Shown: in pieces, positions 10,796 to 17,416 of the stretch
Layout of the letters: every line of letters starts with the position of its first letter
How positions within the stretch are numbered: the first letter of the stretch is position 1
Origin: Curtobacterium sp. 9128
GTDB lineage: Bacteria > Actinomycetota > Actinomycetes > Actinomycetales > Microbacteriaceae
Direction of reading: 5' to 3'
Assembly: GCF_007673775.1 (NCBI RefSeq)
Contig: NZ_VEAF01000005.1
Location: forward strand, 330,974-394,973
DNA length: 64,000 nucleotides
Program-made: the position numbers and the translations under genes
The notes under the pieces: generated by a model
What the model was told of the DNA's origin: nothing
What the model saw: the letters and a program-made list of their open reading frames with translations, nothing else
Database searches by the model: none

Positions 10796-10867
10796 TTCCG
10801 AGGTGGGTTCGCCGAGCTGTTCCGAGGTGGGTTCGCCGAGCTGTTCCGAGGCGGGTTGGCCGAGCTG
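10796..10867. repeat. Three 24-bp tandem repeats upstream of the Lon-like protease
   Basis: Three copies of a 24-bp unit beginning ttccgaggtgggttcgcc; copies one and two are identical and the third differs at two positions. The first copy reaches into the ribosome-binding region of the TTG start at 10787, so copy-number change could alter the leader. Confidence 0.85.
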
Positions 10868-10936
10868 TTCGCCCTGGGCGCAGCCCGGAGCTCGATCCCA
10901 CGGGTCCGTCCCAGGTCCGGCCCCACGAGCAGCGAT

Positions 10937-10942
10937 TAGCGT
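10937..10942 (+). promoter_or_regulatory. Leaderless -10 (TAGCGT) of the zincin gene
   Basis: Seven nt before ATG 10950. The divergent Lon-like gene starts 162 bp away. Confidence 0.55.
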
Positions 10943-10949
10943 AGTCGGC

Positions 10950-12347
10950 ATGCCTGATGAACCGCAGCCGGGGCCGGACGACGACTTCCAGGAGATGCTC
11001 CGCAAGCTCCTCGCGGGCGAGGGGCAGATCGACCCGTCGCAGCTGGCCGGTGCTGCCGGGCTGCCGAACGACCCCGCCTTCGTCGCGAACCTGATGAGCC
11101 AGCTGCAGCGTGCAGCCCAGTCCGGCGGCGAGGGCATCGACTTCTCGGTCACCGCCGAGCGCGCCACCGCCATCGCCGCCGACGGCCAGCACCCCGTCGA
11201 CCCCGCCACCGCGCAGGCGAGCGACCAGGCGTTCCAGGTCGCCGCACTCTGGCTCGACGAGGTGACGAACGTCGCTGAACTCACCGCGACGCCGAGCCTG
11301 TACACGCGGCAGCAGTGGGCGACGGCGACGGCGCCGGTGTGGACGCAGATCGCGGAGCCGGTGGCGGACAGCATCGCGACCGCGCTGACCGAAGCGATCG
11401 ACCAGCGCGCGCCGGAGGAGCTCAAGGCCATGCTCGGCGACGTCTCCAAGGCGATGCGTGGCGTCGGTGGCGCGCTGTTCGCGATCCAGCTCGGCCAGGT
11501 CGTCGGCCAGCTGTCGAAGGAGGTGGTGTCCGGCGGCGACGTCGGCGTGCCGCTGCTCGACGAGCAGGTCGCAGCGCTCCTCCCCCAGAACGTCGCCGAG
11601 TTCGCCGAGGGCCTCGACGTCCCCGAGGACGAGGTCCGCATCTACCTGGCGGTCCGGGAGCTCGCGCACGCCCGGCTCTTCCGTTCCGCACGGTGGCTCC
11701 GGCTGCACATCATCTCGTCGATCACCGAGTACGCCCGCGGGATCCACATCCCCTTCGACCGCGTCGAGGAACTGGCCGCGGACATCGACCCGACCGACCA
11801 GGAGCAGCTGCGGAACGCCCTGGCCTCCGGTGCGCTGATCCCGCCCCGTACGCCCGAGCAGGACGCGGCGCTCGGGCGGCTCGAGACGATGCTCGCACTC
11901 GTCGAGGGCTGGGTCGACACCGTCACGGCCGCCGCCACCGCCCGGCTCCCCCGGTCCGGGGCGATCGCCGAGACCGTTCGCCGTCGTCGCGCAGCCGGTG
12001 GCCCGGCCGAGTCGGCGTTCGCGACGCTCGTCGGCCTCGAACTCCGCCCCCGCCGGCTCCGCGAGGCCGCTGCGATGTGGCAGCGGGTCACCGACGAGCT
12101 CGGTGCCGAGCGGCGCGACGCACTGTGGGAGGCGTTCGACCTGGTCCCCGGGTCGGACGACATCGACTTCCCGGACGCGCTCGTGGCCCGGCTCCGCGAC
12201 CCAGGGCAGAGCGCCGAGGACGACGAGTTCGACCGCGCGCTCGAGGACCTGCTGAACGACGCCACGGGCGAGCGTCCGCGTGAGGACGAGTCCGGCGGGG
12301 TCGAGGACCCTGAGGGGGACGGCCCGTCGGGTTCTCCACAGATCTGA
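10950..12347 (+). CDS. Zincin_2 (DUF2342) family protein, predicted zinc-dependent metalloprotease
   Basis: Protein of 465 aa, mostly helical, acidic at the C-terminus. Recognised as the actinobacterial family annotated as zinc-dependent metalloprotease (mycobacterial Rv3195, same genomic position). The expected HExxH zinc motif appears as R236-E-L-A-H240 (AVRELAHARLFRSARWLR), so the first histidine is replaced by arginine. Whether the protein still binds zinc cannot be told from sequence. Followed after 43 bp by the ThiF/TOMM-like gene, probably in one transcript. Confidence 0.85.
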   Translation: MPDEPQPGPDDDFQEMLRKLLAGEGQIDPSQLAGAAGLPNDPAFVANLMSQLQRAAQSGGEGIDFSVTAERATAIAADGQHPVDPATAQASDQAFQVAALWLDEVTNVAELTATPSLYTRQQWATATAPVWTQIAEPVADSIATALTEAIDQRAPEELKAMLGDVSKAMRGVGGALFAIQLGQVVGQLSKEVVSGGDVGVPLLDEQVAALLPQNVAEFAEGLDVPEDEVRIYLAVRELAHARLFRSARWLRLHIISSITEYARGIHIPFDRVEELAADIDPTDQEQLRNALASGALIPPRTPEQDAALGRLETMLALVEGWVDTVTAAATARLPRSGAIAETVRRRRAAGGPAESAFATLVGLELRPRRLREAAAMWQRVTDELGAERRDALWEAFDLVPGSDDIDFPDALVARLRDPGQSAEDDEFDRALEDLLNDATGERPREDESGGVEDPEGDGPSGSPQI

Positions 12348-12390
12348 CCGGCGCTCCCACCGGCCGGTCGTGCTCCGGCACGGTGGGGCG

Positions 12391-13248
12391 ATGGGCATCC
12401 GCATCGATCCGACCATCGAGTTCGTCTGGCGTGACCCGACGACCGTGCAGCTCGGCGTCGACCCACCGCGTGCCGTGGTCGGCGTCCCCACCACCGCCGA
12501 GGAGCGCTTCCTCTGCGCGCTCCGTCGTGAGACCGGCCGAGACGCCCTGGCCGGTCTCGCGACGAGTGTCGGCTGCCGTCCGGAGGTCGCCGCGCGGGTG
12601 CTCGGCGCGGCGTCGCCGGCGGTGCTCGACATGCTCCCCGAGCCGCTCGCCCGGGTGGAGGTGCACGGCACCGCCGGACTCGCCGCGACCCTCGACGACT
12701 ACCTCACCGGCGAGGGCGTGACGGTCGTCAGGACGGCGTCACCGCGCGGCGGCCCCGTGACCGTGCCCGATCCGGAGCCGGCCCTGGCCGTGGTCGTCGC
12801 CGAGCACGTGGTCGACCCGGCGGTCCGGGCGGCCTGGACCCGGCGCGGCACGCCACACCTGCCCGTCGTCGTCGGTGACGGTCGGGTCCGTGTCGGCCCC
12901 ATGCTCGTCCCCGGGTCCGGCCCCTGCCTGCAGTGCATCGAGTACGCCCACGTCGACGAGGACCCCGCGTGGCCGGCGATCGCGGCGCAGGTCTGGGGTC
13001 GACCGGCAGCGCCGCTCTCGCCGTACCGGTCAGGTGCGGTGGCCGCGGCCGTCGCCCGCCGCGTGCTCGAGTGGCTCCCGGGCACCTCGGTGCAGCCCGA
13101 CGACGAACAGCTGGTGTTCGACCGCGACGACCTCGCGGTCAGCCGGCGTCCGGTCCGGGCACACCGCCGGTGTGCGTGTCGAGCGCTGCCAGGAACCGGC
13201 TGGGTGTCCGCACCCCGCCGCGGCTGGACCCCTGCCGTGACCACGTGA
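12391..13248 (+). CDS. TOMM leader-binding/ThiF-like protein
   Basis: Protein of 285 aa. The segment GPCLQCIEYAHVDEDPAWP (C179, C182) and the C-terminal HRRCACRAL (C261, C263) resemble the cyclodehydratase-partner family that carries leader-peptide-binding and ThiF-like folds; four cysteines could form a zinc site. The mycobacterial counterpart by position is Rv3196. No YcaO protein or precursor peptide is nearby, so a RiPP role is not supported. Its last 110 bp overlap the convergent uvrD2 gene. ATG 12391 is the only start that leaves the upstream gene intact. Confidence 0.72.
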   Translation: MGIRIDPTIEFVWRDPTTVQLGVDPPRAVVGVPTTAEERFLCALRRETGRDALAGLATSVGCRPEVAARVLGAASPAVLDMLPEPLARVEVHGTAGLAATLDDYLTGEGVTVVRTASPRGGPVTVPDPEPALAVVVAEHVVDPAVRAAWTRRGTPHLPVVVGDGRVRVGPMLVPGSGPCLQCIEYAHVDEDPAWPAIAAQVWGRPAAPLSPYRSGAVAAAVARRVLEWLPGTSVQPDDEQLVFDRDDLAVSRRPVRAHRRCACRALPGTGWVSAPRRGWTPAVTT

Positions 13249-14878
13249 CGGTCACGCTGCGGCGTGCGCGGGTCAGACCGACGTAGAACAGGCGCCGTTC
13301 CTCGTCCACCTCGTCGTCGGTCGTGGCGTGCGAGATCGGCAGCAGACCCTCGGCAGCACCCGCGATGACGACGTGCGGCCACTCCAGGCCCTTCGACGAG
13401 TGCAGCGTGGCCAGGGTCACGGCGTCGAGCTCCGGCTCGTGGTGCGTCGCAGCGCGGTCGACCAGGTCCTGCGTGAACTGCTGCATCGTCGTACCGGCGG
13501 GGGCGTCCTCGGCGAGGCCCATGATCGCCTGGAGCGCTTCCCACTGCTCGCGGACGGCACCGGTGCCCTCGGGCGCGGTCGGGGTCCAGCCGCTCACCTG
13601 GAGCACGAGTCCGACCCGGCGGGTGAGCTCGTCGTCGGTCTGCCGGATCGCCTCACCGCGCATGTGGTGCACCGCGAGCTTGACCTCCGGCCGGTCGAAG
13701 AAGCGCGTGCCGCCCTGCACCCGGTACGGGATCCCGGCGCGGCCGAGCGCGGCCTCGAGCGCGGCGGACTGGGCGCCGACGCGGAACAGCACCGCGCAGT
13801 CGCCGTACGCCGCCCCGTCGGTGGCCAGGTCGGCGATCCGCCTGGCGATGGTCTGCGCCTCGTCGCCGTCGTGCACGCACGGCACGACGACCGGTTCCGG
13901 ACCCGGGTCGGTCGTCTGGGCGACGAGGTCGAGCGCACCGGGTTGCCCGCGCATGAGCGTGTTCGCCGCGTGCACGACCTGGCGCGTCGACCGGTAGTTG
14001 CGCTCCAGTCGCAGCACCGAGCCGCGCGGGAACTCCGAGCCGAAACCGAGCAGGTACCGGCTCGACGCCCCGGCGAACGAGTAGATCGTCTGGCTGGCGT
14101 CACCGACGACGCAGAGGTCCTGCCGGTCGCCGAGCCAGGCGGCGAGCAGGTCGTGCTGCACCGGCGAGACGTCCTGGTACTCGTCGACGACGAAGAACCG
14201 GTACTGCTGGCGGACGTGGCTGGCCACCCGTGGTTCGCTCTCGACCATCCCGAGGGTGGCGAGCAGGACGTCCTCGAAGTCCATCTGCCGTCGGTCGTCC
14301 TTCAACCGCTCGTAGGCGCGCATGAGGTCGATCACGCGGGCCGGCGACGTCTCGCGCGGCATCACGCGGTCCGCGGCGGCTGACTCGTACTCGTCGAGGG
14401 TGAGCCGCTGCACCTTCCGCCACTCGACCTCGGCGGCGAGGTCCCGCAGGACCGGCTTGTCGACCTGCATGCCGACGGTGTCCGCGGCGTGCGCGATCAT
14501 CCGCGCCTTCGACTCGACGATCCGCGGAGCGTGCCCACCGACCGTGTCGGGCCAGAAGTAGCTGAGCTGGCTCATCGCCGCGGCGTGGAACGTCCGCGCC
14601 TGCACGGTCCCGGCGCCGAGGGCCCGCAGTCGGGAGCGGAGCTCACCGGCGGCCCGCGTCGTGAAGGTCAGGGCGAGGACGTGGTTCGGCGAGTAGGTGC
14701 CGGTCGCCACGCCGTACGCGATGCGGTGCGTGATCGCCCGCGTCTTGCCCGTCCCGGCGCCGGCGAGCACCGCGACCGGTCCGAGCAGAGTCGTCGCGAC
14801 GGTGCGCTGTTCGGCGTCGAGTCCGGCGAGGAGCGCCTCGGGTGCGGACGGCGTGGCCGACACGGGCACCGTGCTCAC
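13139..14878 (-). CDS. uvrD2: UvrD2-type SF1A DNA helicase
   Basis: Protein of 579 aa. ATP-dependent 3'-5' helicase: Walker A AGAGTGKT at about residues 38-45, motif II DEYQD near 231, motif VI VGLTRAR near the C-terminus. It is shorter than mycobacterial UvrD2 (about 700 aa) and lacks the C-terminal HRDC and cysteine region. GTG 14878 overlaps the nudC stop by 4 bp (GTGA), so the two are translationally coupled. Position next to nudC and adnBA matches mycobacterial Rv3198c-Rv3202c. Confidence 0.92.
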   Translation of the reverse strand: MSTVPVSATPSAPEALLAGLDAEQRTVATTLLGPVAVLAGAGTGKTRAITHRIAYGVATGTYSPNHVLALTFTTRAAGELRSRLRALGAGTVQARTFHAAAMSQLSYFWPDTVGGHAPRIVESKARMIAHAADTVGMQVDKPVLRDLAAEVEWRKVQRLTLDEYESAAADRVMPRETSPARVIDLMRAYERLKDDRRQMDFEDVLLATLGMVESEPRVASHVRQQYRFFVVDEYQDVSPVQHDLLAAWLGDRQDLCVVGDASQTIYSFAGASSRYLLGFGSEFPRGSVLRLERNYRSTRQVVHAANTLMRGQPGALDLVAQTTDPGPEPVVVPCVHDGDEAQTIARRIADLATDGAAYGDCAVLFRVGAQSAALEAALGRAGIPYRVQGGTRFFDRPEVKLAVHHMRGEAIRQTDDELTRRVGLVLQVSGWTPTAPEGTGAVREQWEALQAIMGLAEDAPAGTTMQQFTQDLVDRAATHHEPELDAVTLATLHSSKGLEWPHVVIAGAAEGLLPISHATTDDEVDEERRLFYVGLTRARRSVTVTWSRQGSSRGGVRTPSRFLAALDTHTGGVPGPDAG

Positions 14879-15810
14879 GGCAGGTCCAGCGGGCCGCCGT
14901 ACCACTCCTCGATGATGGCGCGCGCGATCGACGTCCGGCCGGGCAGCAGCAGGGTGTCGCCGGCGCGCTCGCGGATCTCCTCGCGGGAGAACCACCGGAC
15001 GTCGAGGATCTCCACGCCGTCCGGACGCGCCGTCGAGGGGTCGCCGTCGCGCGCCTTCGCCCGGAAGCCGACCATGAGCGACGCGGGGAACGGCCACGGC
15101 TGCGAACCGAGGTACTCGGGCTCCTCGACGTGCACGCCGGACTCCTCCCACACCTCGCGGCGGACGGCGTCCTCGAGCGACTCCCCCGGCTCGACGAACC
15201 CGGCGAGCAGCGAGTAGCGGTCCTGGTCCCACGCCGCGTTCGAGCCGAGGAGGATGCGGTCGTCGCCGTCCGTCACGCCGACGATGATCGCCGCGTCGGT
15301 CCGGGGGAAGTGCTCGTGGCCCTCCGGGTCGCGGCGCACCCAGCCCCCGGTGACGACGTCCGTGGCCGATCCGGTGCGCGGCGAGAAGCCGTGGACCGCG
15401 TGCCAGTTCGCCATCGCGACGGCCTCGACCGCGAGGCCCTGGTCGCGCGGGGAGAGTTCGGTGCCGAACATCCGCAGGTTCTCCCACGCGTCCGTGTCGG
15501 GTTCGATCCGGGCGGCGGTGGCGTCGTCGACGAGGGCGGCGGCGAAGCGCGTGCCGACGGGGGCGTCCTCAGCGTCACGCACCGAGCGCCCGAGGTAGAC
15601 GACCGGGGCGTCCGGCGGGACGTCGGCGGCGGTGACGAAGCGCAGCGATCCGGACGGCGAGCGCAGCATCGCGGCACCGTGCACCGGCAGGAAGCGGGTC
15701 TCCACGTCGTCACGGAGCACCTGCTCCACGTCGTCGGTGGTCCGGAACTCTGCGTCGCGGTCGAGCTCGTTGCGGGAGAGCGGAAGCCGGGCGGCGAACT
15801 CCACGGTCAC
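14875..15810 (-). CDS. nudC: NAD(+) diphosphatase NudC (zinc-ribbon cysteines absent)
   Basis: Protein of 311 aa. Hydrolyses NADH/NAD+ to NMN(H) and AMP, and decaps NAD-capped RNA in bacteria where tested. The Nudix box is complete (GFVEPGE to REVWEESGV, residues 204-225) and is followed by the NudC signature SQPWPFP at 236-242. The zinc ribbon usually present before the Nudix domain has lost its cysteines: FSPRTG (143-147) and RRDPEGH (159-165) replace FCPRCG and RCPxCG. GTG 15810 with GGAG six nt upstream. Confidence 0.92.
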   Translation of the reverse strand: MTVEFAARLPLSRNELDRDAEFRTTDDVEQVLRDDVETRFLPVHGAAMLRSPSGSLRFVTAADVPPDAPVVYLGRSVRDAEDAPVGTRFAAALVDDATAARIEPDTDAWENLRMFGTELSPRDQGLAVEAVAMANWHAVHGFSPRTGSATDVVTGGWVRRDPEGHEHFPRTDAAIIVGVTDGDDRILLGSNAAWDQDRYSLLAGFVEPGESLEDAVRREVWEESGVHVEEPEYLGSQPWPFPASLMVGFRAKARDGDPSTARPDGVEILDVRWFSREEIRERAGDTLLLPGRTSIARAIIEEWYGGPLDLP

Positions 15811-15895
15811 GTGGGACTCCTCAAGGATCGTCGGTTTCGGGGGCGCTCGCTCCGGCGGTCAGCGTGGCGCGCACCGATCGCGACGCCGGCGGACC

Positions 15896-15901
15896 TACCC
15901 T
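15896..15901 (+). promoter_or_regulatory. Leaderless -10 (TACCCT) of the phosphotransferase-like gene
   Basis: Seven nt before ATG 15909; divergent from nudC, which starts at 15810. Confidence 0.55.
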
Positions 15902-15908
15902 GAGGGGC

Positions 15909-16907
15909 ATGGCGGGATCCCAGTTCACTCTAGCGGCGTTGGCGACGACGGCCGTGCCCGGACTCGAGGTCACGGGGACGCGCACCCTCGGCTCGGTCGC
16001 GGCCGGGGACTACGAGTCGGCCGTCCTGCGTGACGCGGACGGCGCGACCTCGGCGATCCGCCGCCCACGGAATCAGCGTGCGGAGGCGCGGCAGTCGGCC
16101 GACCTCCTCGCGATCCGGGCGCTGAGCGCCGGGATCAGGTCGCGCCTCCCGTTCGGCGTCCCCGAGTACCGGGGCCAGGCGCCGATCGGTTCCACGCGGG
16201 CCATCGTGACCAGCTACGTCCCCGGGACGCACCCCGCGCTCCGCACCCTGGCCGAGCGCCCCGCGCTCGCGACGAGCGTCGGCGGCGCCATCGCCGCGGT
16301 GCACGTGCTGCCGACCAGCTTCGTCACGGACGCGGGCCTGCCCTCGCTCACCCCGTTCGAGATCCTCCGTTCCGCGGTGTCCGTCATGGACCGCGCGGTC
16401 GCGACCAAGCTCGTCCCGGCCGCACTGCAGGAACGGTGGGAGGGCGCGGCGCGCGACCAGCAGCTCTGGCAGTTCACGCCCACCGTCGTGCACGGCAGCA
16501 TGGGCGTGGACGCGATCCTCGTCGAGGGCGACGCGGTGTCGGGTGTCCTCGGGTGGGGCGAGCTGCGGCTCGGCGACCCCGCGAAGGACCTCGCGTGGGT
16601 GCTCGCCGGCCGACGTGACGCGTTCGACACCGTCCTCGCCGCGTACGAGGCGGGCGGCGGCGGCCGCGATCGCCAGCTCGCGCAGCGTGCCCGGGTCCAC
16701 CACGAGCTCGAGACCGCGCAGTGGCTGCTGCACGGCGTCCAGGCGAAGAGCACCGAGGTCGTCGACGACGCGGTGGCGATGATGCACCGTCTCGTCGACG
16801 CGGTGCACGCACCGTCGGCGACCCCGCTGCAGTCCGTCTCCCCCGACACGATGGAGATCGGCGAGGTCGAGCAGCTCCTGTCGTCGACCGAGCGCCGGCA
16901 CGGCTGA
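15909..16907 (+). CDS. Phosphotransferase-family (APH fold) protein, probable pseudokinase
   Basis: Protein of 332 aa with the aminoglycoside/macrolide phosphotransferase fold: VVHGSMGVDAILVEG is the catalytic loop and GVLGWGELRLGDPAKDLAW the metal loop. Catalytic residues are replaced: HGD is H195-G-S197, the following Asn is A202, and the Asp before WGD is G215. The ATP-lysine region reads AIRRPRNQ. Drug phosphorylation is therefore unlikely. It stands between nudC and adnB, in a DNA-repair block, on the opposite strand. A start at ATG 15909 is supported by the TACCCT hexamer. Confidence 0.8.
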   Translation: MAGSQFTLAALATTAVPGLEVTGTRTLGSVAAGDYESAVLRDADGATSAIRRPRNQRAEARQSADLLAIRALSAGIRSRLPFGVPEYRGQAPIGSTRAIVTSYVPGTHPALRTLAERPALATSVGGAIAAVHVLPTSFVTDAGLPSLTPFEILRSAVSVMDRAVATKLVPAALQERWEGAARDQQLWQFTPTVVHGSMGVDAILVEGDAVSGVLGWGELRLGDPAKDLAWVLAGRRDAFDTVLAAYEAGGGGRDRQLAQRARVHHELETAQWLLHGVQAKSTEVVDDAVAMMHRLVDAVHAPSATPLQSVSPDTMEIGEVEQLLSSTERRHG

Positions 16908-17141
16908 CCCTCCGCCCGTCGGGCGGTAGGGCGGTAGGGCGGCGGGTGGCCGGCCGGCCGGTGGACTGGTCGCGTTCCGTCGGGTCCGGCTGGTCACGAC
17001 ACACCGCTCACGTCACACGAACGGTCACGTGCTGTCGGCTGCGGCACTCCGCGCCGACTGAACGCGACCACCCGACGAACGCGAGCGGGGATTCGTGACC
17101 GCTGGACCGGCGGCCGGCGAGGCGACGAGGCGACGGAGCGA

Positions 17142-17185
17142 CGGACGGGAGGATCGGGGCGGGGCGGCACCGTGCCTCCCGTCCG
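17142..17185. terminator. Imperfect hairpin of the GACGGGAGGC family
   Basis: Arms cggacgggaggatcg (17142-17156) and cgtgcctcccgtccg (17171-17185) pair with two mismatches around a G-rich loop. It lies between convergent genes, the usual place of this family here. Confidence 0.5.
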
Positions 17186-17230
17186 CCTCTGGTCCGGTCT
17201 CGTCAGCCCGGCCCTCCGGCACCACCACCA

Positions 17231-17312
17231 GGTTCCACGACTCGCCGCTCAGGTCCGACGCGGTTCCACGACACGCGCTCGGAGCCCGTCGAGATGCCAG
17301 AATTCCGGAACC
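17231..17312 (+). repeat. 82-bp dispersed element, copy A
   Basis: Begins ggttccacgactcgccgctc and ends ccggaacc, with a second ggttccacgac inside. The reverse complement of 29983-30064 has the same length and shares its first 27 bases exactly and most of the rest of the first half. Ends form a short inverted repeat (GGTTCC/GGAACC). Confidence 0.75.
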
Positions 17313-17317
17313 TCGAC

Positions 17318-17381
17318 GCCGACGGGCCACCGCGCCGACGGGGCACCGCGCCGACGGGCCACCGCGCCGACGGGCCACCGC
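17318..17381. repeat. Four 16-bp tandem repeats
   Basis: Unit gccgacgggccaccgc repeated four times; copy two has one change (ggGcac). It lies 36 bp from the adnB stop codon. Confidence 0.8.
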
Positions 17382-17416
17382 GCGAGCAGGCACCCGCGCG
17401 ACGCCGGGCACCCGCG

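Larger units (their letters stand above)
16908..17416. other. Intergenic region with three kinds of repeats
   Basis: The 509-bp gap between the pseudokinase gene and adnB (convergent) has no credible gene. It holds a GACGGGAGG-type hairpin (17142-17185), one copy of an 82-bp dispersed element (17231-17312) and four 16-bp tandem repeats (17318-17381). The first 230 bp show only short G-rich runs. Confidence 0.7.

Noticed and set aside
6501-10949. Very long plus-strand open frame continuing into the zincin gene
   Set aside because: Only the part from ATG 10950 is a real protein. The earlier part is antisense to UPF0182 and the Lon-like protease.
12391-13248. RiPP (thiazole/oxazole peptide) biosynthesis cluster
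   Set aside because: The TOMM-like protein stands without YcaO, dehydrogenase or precursor peptide, and the locus is a conserved housekeeping block.
15909-16907. Aminoglycoside or macrolide resistance gene
   Set aside because: The catalytic residues of the phosphotransferase family are replaced.
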